NCBI GenBank assembly: GCA_041648735.1
Contig: JBAZOO010000016.1
Span: 19,957-83,956, forward strand
DNA length: 64,000 nt
Direction of reading: 5' to 3'
Source: JBAZOO01 sp041648735
Lineage (GTDB): Bacteria > Verrucomicrobiota > Lentisphaeria > Oligosphaerales > CAITYL01
The translations under genes were made by a program, and so were the position numbers. This document shows, piece after piece, positions 17,232-26,626 of this stretch (the first letter of the stretch is position 1; each line of letters begins with the position of its first letter). The notes beneath the pieces were generated by a model. That model was given only the letters and a program-made list of their open reading frames with translations, was not told where the DNA came from and did no database searches.

Positions 17232-17405
17232 CCCGATCCTGGTTCCACATCCGCGCTCGGACATGACTCGATCCCGATCGCGCGTGCCCCCGGCGCCACG
17301 CTATATTGTCGGAACCTCGCGGATGCCGGCAGGCATGGCTTGCCCCCCGCCCTCTCCACGCGCTTCCGGGGCGCCGCCCCTTCCGTCCTCAGGAGTCGAA
17401 CGACC

Positions 17406-18104
17406 GTGTACGCCATCTCCGACTGGTATGCCCTCGTGGGGGAGTATTCCTTCCCCACGATTTTCCTGTTCCTGGCCGAGGCCGACCGCCAGGCCCTGCT
17501 CGCCAACGACCCCCGCTCCGCCACCGGCCGGCGCCTGCTCCAGCGGCTGGCCTCCGCCATGGCCGCGCTGCCCGGCGCCAGCTTCGTCGGCGCCGACACC
17601 TGCGCCCCGGACGACAGCCCCAAATACCGCTCCGGCGGCGCCGTCACCACCCCCCGCAAGGCGTGGGAGCTGCTCGCCACCAGCCCGAAGGTGCGGACGG
17701 CCCTGGAAAGCGGCGCCAGCCACCGGCTCACCGTCCGCCCCCACCGGCGGATGGACCGCACCCGCGAATTCCGCATGTTCATCCGCGGCGGCAAGCTGGT
17801 CGGCATGTCCCAATACTGTTTGGAACGCCATTTCGCGCGGCTGGCGCAGCGGGAGGCGGAGTTCTGGCGGCACGCCACGGAGTTCGTCCCCCAGCTCCTC
17901 CCCGCCCTGCCCATGGCCGACCTGGCAATGGACGTCTACCTGACTTCGCGCCAGGAGCTGATGGTCGTTGACCTCAACCCCTGGGGCCCGCCCACCGACC
18001 CGCTGCTCTTCCGGAGCTGGGAGCGGGACTGGGAGGCGGCCCCCGGCATCCGCCTGATCCCGCCGCCGCAAAAGCTCACCGGCGACGTCTCCATCTCCTT
18101 CTGA
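17406..18104 (+). CDS. Bacterial CDC123/D123-family ATP-grasp protein
   Basis: A 232-residue protein that matches the D123 family by its signature blocks. RPHRRMDRTREFRMFIRGG is the family's R-x-x-x-EFR segment (Glu near residue 121), and LVGMSQYCLE follows it. DLAMDVYL then leads to VVDLNPWGPPTDPLLF, with the metal-ligand D-x-N-P block at about residue 189. Eukaryotic CDC123 helps assemble eIF2; bacterial members are rare and predicted to be ATP-grasp ligases acting on proteins or peptides. The GTG at 17406 is chosen because AGGAG lies ten bases upstream. The next gene is an acyl-CoA ligase with its own promoter, so a shared role is not implied. The family call is strong and the function is unknown. 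Confidence 0.75.
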   Translation: MYAISDWYALVGEYSFPTIFLFLAEADRQALLANDPRSATGRRLLQRLASAMAALPGASFVGADTCAPDDSPKYRSGGAVTTPRKAWELLATSPKVRTALESGASHRLTVRPHRRMDRTREFRMFIRGGKLVGMSQYCLERHFARLAQREAEFWRHATEFVPQLLPALPMADLAMDVYLTSRQELMVVDLNPWGPPTDPLLFRSWERDWEAAPGIRLIPPPQKLTGDVSISF

Positions 18105-18137
18105 CCGCCTGTTAACCGGCCGGCAACATTCCAGCCA

Positions 18138-18166
18138 TTGCCCGCCCCGCCGCGGCCGATTATAGT
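18138..18166 (+). promoter_or_regulatory. Sigma-70-type promoter for the acyl-CoA ligase gene
   Basis: TTGCCC (18138-18143) and TATAGT (18161-18166) are separated by 17 bases. They end 28 bases before the ATG at 18194, leaving a short leader. Four of six -35 positions and five of six -10 positions match consensus. Confidence 0.5.
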
Positions 18167-18193
18167 GGGGGTTCCCAGCCCCGGAATCCGCAC

Positions 18194-19948
18194 ATGTACA
18201 GCTTGGCCGCCCTCTTCCGCAAAAGTGCCGGAACCCATGCCGGCCGCCCCTTCCTCCTCTATCTGGACGGCAAGGGTGCGCCGGAGCGCCGGAGCTTCGC
18301 CGAGACCGGCCGGGAAATCGAAAGCTGGGCCGCCGCCCTCAAGGAGCGCGGCGTGCAGCCGGGCGACCGCGTCGCCTTCCTCTCCCCAAAGTCCCCCAAC
18401 CAAATCCGGCTGTTCTACGCCTGCTGGCAGCTCGGGGCCATCGCCGTGCCCGTCTGCGAATCGCTGGGCGACCCGGAAATGGCCTTCATCTTCCGCGACG
18501 CCGAGCCGCGCCTGATCGTCAGCGACGCCGCCACCCGCCCCAAGGCGGCGGCCAATTGCGGCGACACCCCCCTCCTCTCCTTCGCCGACCTCGCCGCGGC
18601 GGGCGATCGCCCCTGCCCCCTGGCGGCGGTGGGCGATGACGACGTGGCGGCGCTCATCTACACCAGCGGCTCCACTGGCCGCCCCAAGGGGGTCATGCTC
18701 AGCCACAAGAACCTCCACCGCAACGCCGCCAGCGCCTTCGACCACACCGACATGGAGGCGGCCAACGAAACCCTCCTCTCCCTCCTCCCCTACTGGCACT
18801 GCTTCGGCCTCACCATCGAGGTCGTCCTCGCCGCCCTCAAGGGGCTGACGGTCGCCATCCCCCGCGACAAGAAGGACTTCCGCAAGAACGTCCGCGCCTA
18901 CCGCCCCACCGTCATCCTCATCGTCCCCCGCATCGCCGACGCCATCCGCGCCGGCATCCTCAAGCAGATCGAGGACGCGGATCCGCGCGTCCAGGCCCTC
19001 TTCACCCGCGCCCTCCACAACGCCGCCCGCATCTTCACCGCCGGGCCGCTGCTCGACGGCGGCCTGCTCCGCATCCTCGGCCACCACGTCGTCTACGACC
19101 CGCTCCTCTTCCGCGGCATCCGCCGCGCCTTCGGCGGCCGCCTCAAGTTCTTCATCTCCGGCGGCGCGCCCCTCGACCTGGAACACCAAATCTTCTTCAA
19201 GCAGGTCGGCCTCCCCATCTACCAGGGCTACGGCCTCTCCGAAGCCGCCCCCGTCGTCAGCACCAACCACGACGCCGCCCACAAGCTCGGCAGTTGCGGC
19301 AAGCCCCTCCCCTGGCTCCTCCCCGCCGAAGGCGGCGACTTCACCTTCCGCGACCCGCGGACCGGCGCGACCGGCCAGCAGCTCCCCGGCGAACTCCTGC
19401 TCAAGGGCGACTGCGTCATGAAAGGCTACTGGCGCCACGCCGACGGCAGCGCCAAGACCCTCCAGGACGGCTGGCTCCACACCGGCGACATCGGCCACCT
19501 CGACGCCGACGGCTACCTCTTCATCCACGGCCGGCAAAGCAACCTGATCGCCCTCGCCGGCGGCGAGAAGCTCCACCCCGAGCCCGTCGAGGAGGCCATC
19601 AAGGCGGCCGACCTCGTCGAGGAGGCCATGGTCATCGGCGACCGCTGCAAGAACCTCTATGCCCTCGTCACCCTCGACCCCGACGCCGCCGCCAAGCTCC
19701 CGCCGGAAGAGCGCCAGCCCACGGCCAAGCGCCGCCTCCAGGAGGCGACCCGCCACCTCGCCCCCCACCAGCGCCCCAAGGACGTCCTGATCCTGCCCCC
19801 CTTCAGCGTCGAGGACGGCACCATCACCGTCTCCCTCAAGCTCCGCCGCCACAAGGTCTGGGAACGGGACGGGGAGCGCATCCGCGCCTTCCTCGCCGCC
19901 AACGGCGAAGTTGCCGCCGCCGCCGCGGCCAACGAACGCCCCATGTAA
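18194..19948 (+). CDS. AMP-forming acyl-CoA/acyl-ACP ligase
   Basis: A 584-residue member of the adenylate-forming superfamily. The ATP loop YTSGSTGRPKGVMLSHKN lies at residues 156-173, GYGLSEAAPVVSTN is the adenylate motif, GWLHTGDIGHLDADGYLFI is the hinge region, and LKLRRHKV near the end carries the acylation lysine. The pattern LSLLPYWHCFGLT and FFISGGAPLDLEHQIFF is that of long-chain fatty acid-CoA ligases (FadD/FAA type). Its role is activation of fatty acids for degradation or for membrane lipid recycling. The gene stands alone behind its own promoter, and no beta-oxidation genes are nearby. Chain length cannot be predicted from the sequence. Confidence 0.88.
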   Translation: MYSLAALFRKSAGTHAGRPFLLYLDGKGAPERRSFAETGREIESWAAALKERGVQPGDRVAFLSPKSPNQIRLFYACWQLGAIAVPVCESLGDPEMAFIFRDAEPRLIVSDAATRPKAAANCGDTPLLSFADLAAAGDRPCPLAAVGDDDVAALIYTSGSTGRPKGVMLSHKNLHRNAASAFDHTDMEAANETLLSLLPYWHCFGLTIEVVLAALKGLTVAIPRDKKDFRKNVRAYRPTVILIVPRIADAIRAGILKQIEDADPRVQALFTRALHNAARIFTAGPLLDGGLLRILGHHVVYDPLLFRGIRRAFGGRLKFFISGGAPLDLEHQIFFKQVGLPIYQGYGLSEAAPVVSTNHDAAHKLGSCGKPLPWLLPAEGGDFTFRDPRTGATGQQLPGELLLKGDCVMKGYWRHADGSAKTLQDGWLHTGDIGHLDADGYLFIHGRQSNLIALAGGEKLHPEPVEEAIKAADLVEEAMVIGDRCKNLYALVTLDPDAAAKLPPEERQPTAKRRLQEATRHLAPHQRPKDVLILPPFSVEDGTITVSLKLRRHKVWERDGERIRAFLAANGEVAAAAAANERPM

Positions 19949-19977
19949 GGGACGGGTGAGTGCCCCCAAGCCGCCCA

Positions 19978-19995
19978 AGGTGGCACCGGGGACGT
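19978..19995. repeat. Half-copy of the GGTGGCACCG hairpin repeat
   Basis: GGTGGCACCGGGGACG just after the acyl-CoA ligase gene is identical to one arm plus loop of the perfect hairpin at 39241-39266 read on the other strand. Here the second arm is lost. The rest of the gap 19949-20193 shows no gene; it contains CGTGATCCGCGCAACCCGCGG, another low-complexity intergenic phrase. Confidence 0.4.
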
Positions 19996-20193
19996 TCTGG
20001 GCGCGCCAAAAAAAGTGGTTCTTCGCCAATTTCAGGGTCGCAACGCCTTTCTTTACCCCTGCCACCCATCATCAGCGTGATCCGCGCAACCCGCGGCCAT
20101 GAGGCCAGGGGAAGTGGAAATGCCGGCGGCGACCATCATATTTCAATTTTCTGCCGGCACTGGAGCCGGGCAGGAGGCTGGAGACAGGGACGA

Positions 20194-20823
20194 ATGGCGG
20201 CGGACGCAACCACAGGCATGACGCCGGGACGGCGCGGGCGACAATGGCTGCCGCTCCTCCCCCCCTTGCTGCCGCTGCTCGCGGCGGTCGGCTGCTCCAC
20301 GCCCCATTACAGCAATACCGCCCGCACCGCCCGGGAACAGCTCCTGCTCAGCGCCGCCGCCGACCGCGCCGCCGCCAACCTGGCGCTGCCCAAGCTCAGC
20401 CACCGCCAGGTCCACCTGGATCTCTCTAACCTTGAAGCGATTGACCGCGGCTACGCCGCCGCCTGCCTCCGGGCGCGGCTGGCCGCCGCCGGCGCGGTCC
20501 TGGTCGAGACGCCCGCGGACGCCGACCTCATCCTGGAGGCGCGCTGCGGCGCCCTCGGCACCGACATGGCGCAGACGATGTGGGGGCTGCCCAGCATCGC
20601 CCTGCCGGTGCCGCTGGTCGGCACCGTCCAGACCCCGGAACTGGCGCTGCTGAAGATCACCCGCCAGACCGGGCACGCCAAATTCACCCTCAGCGAGATC
20701 CCCCGAGACGGCGAAGAACCCACGCCGCCGCCGGCCGGGGTGGCCGCCAGCCGGACGTACCACACCCGCTGGCTCATCCTGATCGTCGGCTTCACCACCA
20801 CCAACGTACCGGAGTTGAAATAA
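20194..20823 (+). CDS. Putative lipoprotein upstream of argS
   Basis: A 209-residue exported protein. The signal sequence ends in LLAAVGC followed by STPHYSNTARTAREQLLLS, so a lipoprotein anchored at Cys is likely. The N-terminal mature region (AREQLLLSAAADRAAANLAL) recalls the small DUF6655-type lipoproteins of PVC bacteria, but this is from memory only. The C-terminal half has TRWLILIVGFTTTNVPELK, a hydrophobic strand. Start 20194 has AGGGA close upstream; a second ATG at 20218 would also leave a signal peptide. The stop codon is one base before the ATG of argS, so the two genes are co-transcribed, though no functional link is apparent. Confidence 0.6.
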   Translation: MAADATTGMTPGRRGRQWLPLLPPLLPLLAAVGCSTPHYSNTARTAREQLLLSAAADRAAANLALPKLSHRQVHLDLSNLEAIDRGYAAACLRARLAAAGAVLVETPADADLILEARCGALGTDMAQTMWGLPSIALPVPLVGTVQTPELALLKITRQTGHAKFTLSEIPRDGEEPTPPPAGVAASRTYHTRWLILIVGFTTTNVPELK

Positions 20824-20824
20824 G

Positions 20825-22606
20825 ATGCAGTTCCAGTTCATCCGCGATGTGGAAGAAATGCTGGCGGCCCGCCACGGGGGCGTCCGCGCCACGCTCATCC
20901 CCGAACTGCCGCCGCCGGGAATCCAGGCCGACCTCTGCCTCAACGCCTTCAAGCTGGCCAAAAGCTGCCGCCGCCCGCCGCCGGCCCTGGCCGCGGAGAT
21001 CGCCGGCTTCCTCCAGGGGCACCCCGACCTCGAAGCCGTCGAACTGGTCAAGGCCTTCGTCAACGTCCGCCTCCGCCCGGCGGCCCTCTTCCGCGACAGT
21101 GTCGGCGACCCCGCCGCGCTCCTCGCCGGGGCGCTGCTGCCCGCGGCCGAGCGCCAGAAGATCCTCATCGAGTTCTCCGCCCCCAACACCAACAAGCCGC
21201 AGCACCTGGGGCATGTCCGCAACAACACCTTGGGGCAGGCGCTGAGCGCCCTGCTCCGGGCCGTCGGCCACGAGGTGGTCGCCGTCAACCTGATCAACGA
21301 CCGCGGCATCCACATCTGCAAGTCCATGCTCGCCTACCAGCGGTTCGGCAACGGCGACTCGCCGGAGATGGCCGGGAAGAAGGGGGACCACCTGGTCGGC
21401 GACTACTATGTCAAGTTCGACCAGGAGTTCCGCCGGCAGCTCGCCGAACTCAAGGCCGCCCGCCCTGACCTGGCGGAGCAGGACGCCGATGCGCTCTTCC
21501 TCGAAACCGAGATCGGCCGCGCCGCCCAGGAGATGCTCGTCGCCTGGGAGCGGGGCGACCCCAAGGTCCGCCAGCTCTGGGAGCGGATGAACGCCTGGGT
21601 CCTCCAGGGGTTCGCGGAAACCTACGCCCGCATGGGGATCGAGTTCGACAAGGTCTACCTCGAAAGCGACACCTACACCCTCGGCCGCGACATCATCCAG
21701 GACGGCCTCGCCCGCGGCGTCTTCCAGAAACGGGCCGACGGCGCCGTGGTCATTGACCTCGCGGCGGAGGGGCTCGGCCAGAAGGTCGTCCTCCGCGGCG
21801 ACGGCACCAGCGTCTACATCACCCAGGACATCGGCACCACCCTGCTCAAGCAGAACGAACACCGCCCCGACCGCCAGATCTGGGTGGTTGGCGACGAGCA
21901 GATCCACCATTTCCGGCAGCTCTTCGCCATCCTCCACCGCCTCGGCCACGGCTGGGCCAAGGATTGCCACCACCTCGCCTATGGCATGGTCCACCTCCCC
22001 TCCGGCAAGATGAAGAGCCGCGAAGGCACCGTGGTGGATGCCGACGACCTCTTCGCCGAAATGGAGCGGCTCGCCCGCGAGGCCTGCGCCAGCCGCGCCG
22101 GCGACGAGCCCATCGAGGACCTCGACCGCCGCGCCCACCTCATCGGCATGGGCGCCCTCAAGTTCATGCTGCTCAAGGTCAACGCCAAGACCACCATGAT
22201 GTTCGACCCGGCCGCCTCGATCCAGTTCGAGGGCGACACCGGCCCCTACGTCCAGTACGCCTGTGCCCGCATCGCCTCCCTGCTGCGCAAGGCCGGGCCG
22301 GACGCCCTCCGCCCCGCCGTTGTCTGGAACGCCCTCGGCACCCCCGAGGAGAAGGAGCTGGCCCTGCGCCTGGCCGGCTATGGCCAGGCCGTGCGTGACG
22401 CCGCCGCCGCCCTCGAGCCCAGTGGCCTGGTCAACTACCTGCTCGACCTCGCCAAGGCCTTCAGCCGCTTCTACCTCGCCTGCCCGGTCATCGCCGCCCC
22501 GGATCCTGAACTCCGCCGGGCCCGCCTCGAACTCTGCGTCCGCACCCGCCAACTGCTCAAGGCCGGCCTCGAAACCCTCACCATCGGCGCCTTGGACGCC
22601 ATGTGA
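20825..22606 (+). CDS. argS: Arginyl-tRNA synthetase
   Basis: A 593-residue class I synthetase of normal length that charges tRNA-Arg. The N-terminal Add-1 domain precedes the HIGH-type motif APNTNKPQHLGHVRNN. LINDRGIHICKSM is typical of ArgS, and a KMSKS-like loop reads SGKMKSREGTVVDADDL. The C-terminal anticodon-binding domain contains QFEGDTGPYVQYACARIASLL and ends with the DALRPAV and LVNYLLDLAKAFSRFY helices. GGAG ten bases upstream of ATG 20825 lies within the end of the preceding lipoprotein gene. Convergent with the beta-mannosidase gene. Confidence 0.97.
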   Translation: MQFQFIRDVEEMLAARHGGVRATLIPELPPPGIQADLCLNAFKLAKSCRRPPPALAAEIAGFLQGHPDLEAVELVKAFVNVRLRPAALFRDSVGDPAALLAGALLPAAERQKILIEFSAPNTNKPQHLGHVRNNTLGQALSALLRAVGHEVVAVNLINDRGIHICKSMLAYQRFGNGDSPEMAGKKGDHLVGDYYVKFDQEFRRQLAELKAARPDLAEQDADALFLETEIGRAAQEMLVAWERGDPKVRQLWERMNAWVLQGFAETYARMGIEFDKVYLESDTYTLGRDIIQDGLARGVFQKRADGAVVIDLAAEGLGQKVVLRGDGTSVYITQDIGTTLLKQNEHRPDRQIWVVGDEQIHHFRQLFAILHRLGHGWAKDCHHLAYGMVHLPSGKMKSREGTVVDADDLFAEMERLAREACASRAGDEPIEDLDRRAHLIGMGALKFMLLKVNAKTTMMFDPAASIQFEGDTGPYVQYACARIASLLRKAGPDALRPAVVWNALGTPEEKELALRLAGYGQAVRDAAAALEPSGLVNYLLDLAKAFSRFYLACPVIAAPDPELRRARLELCVRTRQLLKAGLETLTIGALDAM

Positions 22607-22786
22607 GCCGTTCCCAGCATGCAATAGCCGAGGCGGAACCCTGCGGGAATGCCACGACCTCTTCGCCTTGCTGGGGCGCTATGGGACAGCCGCGCCACCG
22701 CCCCGCTGCCGCGCCGCACCGCACCGGAACAGGCATCCTGCCAACCTCTGTAGTGGATCGGATTCATGTTTCCGCCCGCCAGATGG

Positions 22787-25252
22787 TCATTCCGCGGCGA
22801 AAGTGTCCACCAGGCTCCGCACCTTCAGGCCGGCGCCGAAGGCCGCCGCATCGAGTTTCGCCGGCGAACGGACGGTCACCGTCACCGGCCGCCCCGGACG
22901 CAGATGGAAGAAATTGTCCGAATAACGGACGTCCAGCTCCCCGGCCTCCAGCCACACCCAAAGCGCGGGCTTCGCCGCCTTCAGCGTCACGGCCAACGCC
23001 CCGTCCTTCTGCCGCTTGACGGTGGCGCGGATGCCAGGCGCCGCCAACTCCAGGTGCTTCGGCCGGACCAGGCTGACAAAATTTTCCGCCACCACCGCGC
23101 CGTCCACCTCGAGTTCCAGCCAGAGCAGCAGGTTGCGGGCGGCGGCGCCTTCCGCGAACTTCCCGAGGTCCAGCGTGGTTGCCAGCCGGTTCTCCGACGC
23201 CTCCATGCGCACCGGCTTCCAGCCATCTTCCAGCACGGTGCCGTCCGCCTGCGTCACGGTCCAGCGCACCGTGCCGGCGACCGGCTTCAGCAAGTCGCTG
23301 GTGACATGCACCTCCACCGTCTTCTTCGCCACGTCCTCGAGGCCGGACACGAGCAGCGGCGCGAAGAACTGGCGGGCCATGTACTGCAGGGCTTTCCAGC
23401 GCCCGAAGGAATCAATGGACGCCCAGCTCGCCACCGGCCAGCAGTCGTTGAGCTGCCAGTAGAGCGTGCCCATGCCGCGCGGCATGCTCCGCCGCCAGTG
23501 CTCGCAGGCGTATTTCATCGCCATGCCCTGCAGAATCTGCGAAAGCCAGAGCGTGTTCTCGAAGTCCTTCGGCAGCTTGAACCAGTCAAGCATGTAGCGC
23601 ATGATGGTGGTGTTGCCGATGGCGCTGCGCTGGTGGTGCTCCATCACGTACGAGGTGACGTTCCGGTCCCCGGGCCGGGTGAAGGCTCGGACGGTGCGCG
23701 GTTCCGGGAAGCTCTGGAAGCCGAACTCGCTGTTGAAGCGGTGTTCGCAGGTGCGGTACCACTCGAATGGTTTCAGGCCGTGCCAGACCTCCCAGAGATG
23801 CGCGTCGCCGCAGCGCGGATTCCAATGTTCGCGGCGGTCGCCGTGCGGGCTGTGCGGGCTGGACGGCCAGTAGTCGCGCTCCGGGTCCAGCGCCGCCAGG
23901 GTTTCCGGAATGAGCTTGTCGAAGAGCTTCTGGTAATCGTCCCAGCTCATCTGCCATTCGTTCCACTGGTCGGCCACCACGCCCTGCTCCAGCTCGTTGT
24001 TGCCGCACCACAGGGCCAGGCACGGATGATGGCGGAGCCGGCGGGCGTTGTCCACAATCTCCGCCCGCACCGTGGCCATGAAGGCGTGGTCGAAGGCCGG
24101 ATAGGCGGCGCAGGCGAACATGCAGTCCTGCCAGACGCAGATGCCGGCCTCGTCGCAGGCCTCGTAGAAGGCGTCGTCCTCGTAGATGCCGCCGCCCCAG
24201 CAGCGGAGCATGTTCATGTGTACCGCGGCGGCATCGCCGACCAGCCGGAAATAGTCGGCGCGGGCCAGCCGCGAGAGGATGGCGTCGGCGGGAATCCAAT
24301 TGGCGCCCTTGGCAAAGAAGGGCACGCCATTGACCACGAACTGGAAGGATTCGCCCCACTGGTCCGGATGCCGGTCGAGGCGCAGGGTGCGCAGGCCGAG
24401 GCGCACGTTCCGGCGGTCGAGCACGGAACCCGCCGCGTCTTTCAGCTCGACCGTCACCTGGTAGAGCGGCTGCGCGCCGAGGTTGTTCGGCCACCAGAGT
24501 TTGGGGTTCTTCACTTCGAGCGGCAGGGTCAGCCGCCCGTCCTGGAATGCGCCAGAGGCCACGGCGACCGCCTCCGCGCCGTCCGCCACCGTAATGTCGG
24601 CGCGCAGTTCCGCCGCGCCCGCCCCCGCCGCTTCCGCGGCCACGGCGACATTCAACCTCACCCGCCCCTTGCGGCGGTGATCCTGGGTGACGTGGACATC
24701 CGCCAGCCGCGCCGTGTCGAACGCCACAAGCTCGATGTCGCGCCAGATGCCCGCGGTGAGCAGGCACGGCCCCCAGTCCCAGCCGAAGTTGCACTGCTCC
24801 TTGCGAATCCAGGCGGCGCGGCCGCACTTTTGGCTGACCTTCTGCTTCTGCTCCCCATACGGCGCCGGTGCCTGGAAATGCACTTCGATGCGGTTGGCGC
24901 CGCGCCGGAGCGCCGGCTTGAGGTCGAACTCCCAGGTGCGGAACATGTTGTCCGCGGCGCCGACCGGCGTCCCGTTGACCGAGATGGACGCGATCGTGTC
25001 CAGCCCGTGGCAGCGCAACAGCACCCGCTCCCGTTCCAGCAGCGCCGCGTCCACCGGGAATGTGCGCTCATAGACCCAGTCGGTTCGGCCCACCCATTGG
25101 ACGTCCTTCTCGTTCTCCCGGAAGAACGGATCTTCGATCCTCCCGGCCGCCAGCAGATCCCGCATCACGTCGCCGGGAACCTGGGCAGGGAAAGATGCCT
25201 TCCCCTGGTGTTCGCGAAGCTGCCACTCGCCATTCAATGATACGATGGGCAT
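22787..25252 (-). CDS. Beta-mannosidase, glycoside hydrolase family 2
   Basis: An 821-residue GH2 enzyme that removes terminal beta-mannose. The order is an N-terminal jelly roll (SLNGEWQLREHQ), immunoglobulin-like domains, then the TIM barrel. The acid/base is in LWCGNNELEQG (Glu near 419) and the nucleophile in FNSEFGFQSFPEP (Glu near 506). The SEFGFQSFP version is characteristic of mannosidases, unlike the beta-galactosidase pattern. GTLYWQLNDCWPVASW also fits. No signal peptide is present, so it acts in the cytoplasm on imported oligosaccharides. ATG 25252 has AGGA five bases upstream and is preferred to the one at 25264. It ends the carbohydrate locus on its argS side. Confidence 0.93.
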   Translation of the reverse strand: MPIVSLNGEWQLREHQGKASFPAQVPGDVMRDLLAAGRIEDPFFRENEKDVQWVGRTDWVYERTFPVDAALLERERVLLRCHGLDTIASISVNGTPVGAADNMFRTWEFDLKPALRRGANRIEVHFQAPAPYGEQKQKVSQKCGRAAWIRKEQCNFGWDWGPCLLTAGIWRDIELVAFDTARLADVHVTQDHRRKGRVRLNVAVAAEAAGAGAAELRADITVADGAEAVAVASGAFQDGRLTLPLEVKNPKLWWPNNLGAQPLYQVTVELKDAAGSVLDRRNVRLGLRTLRLDRHPDQWGESFQFVVNGVPFFAKGANWIPADAILSRLARADYFRLVGDAAAVHMNMLRCWGGGIYEDDAFYEACDEAGICVWQDCMFACAAYPAFDHAFMATVRAEIVDNARRLRHHPCLALWCGNNELEQGVVADQWNEWQMSWDDYQKLFDKLIPETLAALDPERDYWPSSPHSPHGDRREHWNPRCGDAHLWEVWHGLKPFEWYRTCEHRFNSEFGFQSFPEPRTVRAFTRPGDRNVTSYVMEHHQRSAIGNTTIMRYMLDWFKLPKDFENTLWLSQILQGMAMKYACEHWRRSMPRGMGTLYWQLNDCWPVASWASIDSFGRWKALQYMARQFFAPLLVSGLEDVAKKTVEVHVTSDLLKPVAGTVRWTVTQADGTVLEDGWKPVRMEASENRLATTLDLGKFAEGAAARNLLLWLELEVDGAVVAENFVSLVRPKHLELAAPGIRATVKRQKDGALAVTLKAAKPALWVWLEAGELDVRYSDNFFHLRPGRPVTVTVRSPAKLDAAAFGAGLKVRSLVDTFAAE

Positions 25253-25652
25253 GGTTGTCCTCATTTCATTCTTTGATTCCCGATGCGCCGCATTGTTTCC
25301 AGGCGGCGATCAGCCATGAGTGGCTTGCGGTCGCCAGAAGCGGTTTTTGCGGGCACTGGTGTCAGTATTCTTTCCGGAGGAGCGGGGCGAGAAGCCTGGG
25401 GTCGGCGTCCCACGGCAACACTCCCGTGCCGACGGTGCAACCGGGCCGGGCCGCGACCAGCGGCCGGCGCGAGCAGCGGCGGCGCCGCCGCGCTTTCGAA
25501 CACCGTGACCCGCAAAGCACTTGCCGCCACGGCGGCCACCCAGGGCGCCAGATGCGCCGCCGAGCCCCTGGTGCCGGTCGGCATGGGGCGCGCCCTTGGT
25601 TCCGGCTCGGGTGGTTCATGCCCTTCGGCGCCTTCCCTTGCGGCATTTCCAT
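25253..25652. other. Gene-free gap containing a 45-bp fragment of a locus gene
   Basis: No convincing gene is seen in these 400 bases, although both strands have open frames because of high GC. Positions 25554-25598 match 47946-47990 with a single mismatch in 45 bases. There the segment encodes the HADRHQGLGGA part of the toroid-like protein. No other homology to that gene is visible around it, so it looks like a debris fragment. Confidence 0.55.
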
Positions 25653-26615
25653 TCACGGGGCGCTTCGCCGGGACGCCCCCGCCGCCGCCACTTTCAGGCG
25701 CTCGATGAGGAAATCGAACAGATCGCGATTCTCGTAGCCTTCGGCCGGATGTCCTTTATACGCCAGGTGGCAGACCACGCCCTTCTCCTTGGCAAGCTTC
25801 TCGAACCCGATGCCCCACGCCGGGCTGTGAATATAGTAGTTGGCGTCCTTCTTGGGTTCGTCGAGGGCACTGCCGTAGGCGAGAAAGATCGGGGGATCGT
25901 CCGGGCTGAGCAGCGCGGCCGGGGAAACGGTGGCAAAGTATTTTTCGAACTCCGGGCGCTTTTTCAGGAACGCCTCGAACTGCTCCTTCGTCACATCCCA
26001 CAGACCAAAGGCGCGGGCGCCATAGGCGGTCTCGGGGTTCCATTGCCGGATTTGCGCGGGATCCAGGGAGGTCTGGGCGCCATGGGTTCCCGCCGCGACG
26101 ACGCGGGTGGACATCCGGGCCACGGGATCGGCGGCCTGGGGATCGGCCGTCTCCGGGGACAAGGCCAGCCACAGCGCGGTGCAGGCGCCCGCGGAGGAGC
26201 CGGCCACGGCGATGTTGGCCGGGTCAAGAGCCCACTCCTTGGCGCGATGGCGGAGGGTCTGGAGCGCGCGCCTGGCGTCGTGGAACGGCCCCAGCACCGG
26301 CGGGAACAAACCGTCCTTGGCCGCCTCGCCCAGGAACCGGTAGTTGATCGAGACGACCGCGATTCCGGCATCGAGGAACCGGTTGATGTCCGGGTCGCCC
26401 ATGAACCACTTCTTGTCGCCGCTCTGCCAGCCACCGGCGTGGATATACATGAGCACCGGGAACGGGCCGGCGCCTTGCGGCTTGTAGAGGTCGAATTTCT
26501 GCGCCGGCTTGTCGCCATAGGCGACGTCCGCCAGCCATGGCGTCAGGGCAAGGCAGGAGCTGGACTGGAGCAGCCAGGCCAGCGCGAGGATCAGCGTGAG
26601 GAATGTCGTTTTCAT
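25653..26615 (-). CDS. Exported alpha/beta hydrolase (carbohydrate esterase-like)
   Basis: A 320-residue secreted esterase. Residues 1-24 form a signal peptide (MKTTFLTLILALAWLLQSSS). The fold markers are VLMYIHAGGWQSGDKK (oxyanion loop), VAGSSAGACTALWLAL with the nucleophile Ser, and LAYKGHPAEGYENRDLFDFL with the His. It belongs to the BD-FAE/acetylesterase-like group often found beside glycosidases, where it deacylates sugars. It follows the first GH16 gene by 11 bp in the same orientation, so the two are probably one transcript and act together outside the cytoplasm. Substrate (acetyl, feruloyl or methyl ester) is unknown. GGAGAG precedes the ATG at 26615. Confidence 0.82.
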   Translation of the reverse strand: MKTTFLTLILALAWLLQSSSCLALTPWLADVAYGDKPAQKFDLYKPQGAGPFPVLMYIHAGGWQSGDKKWFMGDPDINRFLDAGIAVVSINYRFLGEAAKDGLFPPVLGPFHDARRALQTLRHRAKEWALDPANIAVAGSSAGACTALWLALSPETADPQAADPVARMSTRVVAAGTHGAQTSLDPAQIRQWNPETAYGARAFGLWDVTKEQFEAFLKKRPEFEKYFATVSPAALLSPDDPPIFLAYGSALDEPKKDANYYIHSPAWGIGFEKLAKEKGVVCHLAYKGHPAEGYENRDLFDFLIERLKVAAAGASRRSAP

Positions 26616-26626
26616 GAATCTCTCCG

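Noticed and set aside
15108..17405. Long plus-strand frame running into the CDC123-like gene
   Set aside because: The part before 17406 is antisense to obgE and the epimerase gene and shows no protein-like pattern; only the region after the GTG with AGGAG is coding.
18194..19948. OleC partner for the OleD-like gene
   Set aside because: The gene is 34 kb away and its motifs match fatty acyl-CoA ligases rather than beta-lactone synthetases.
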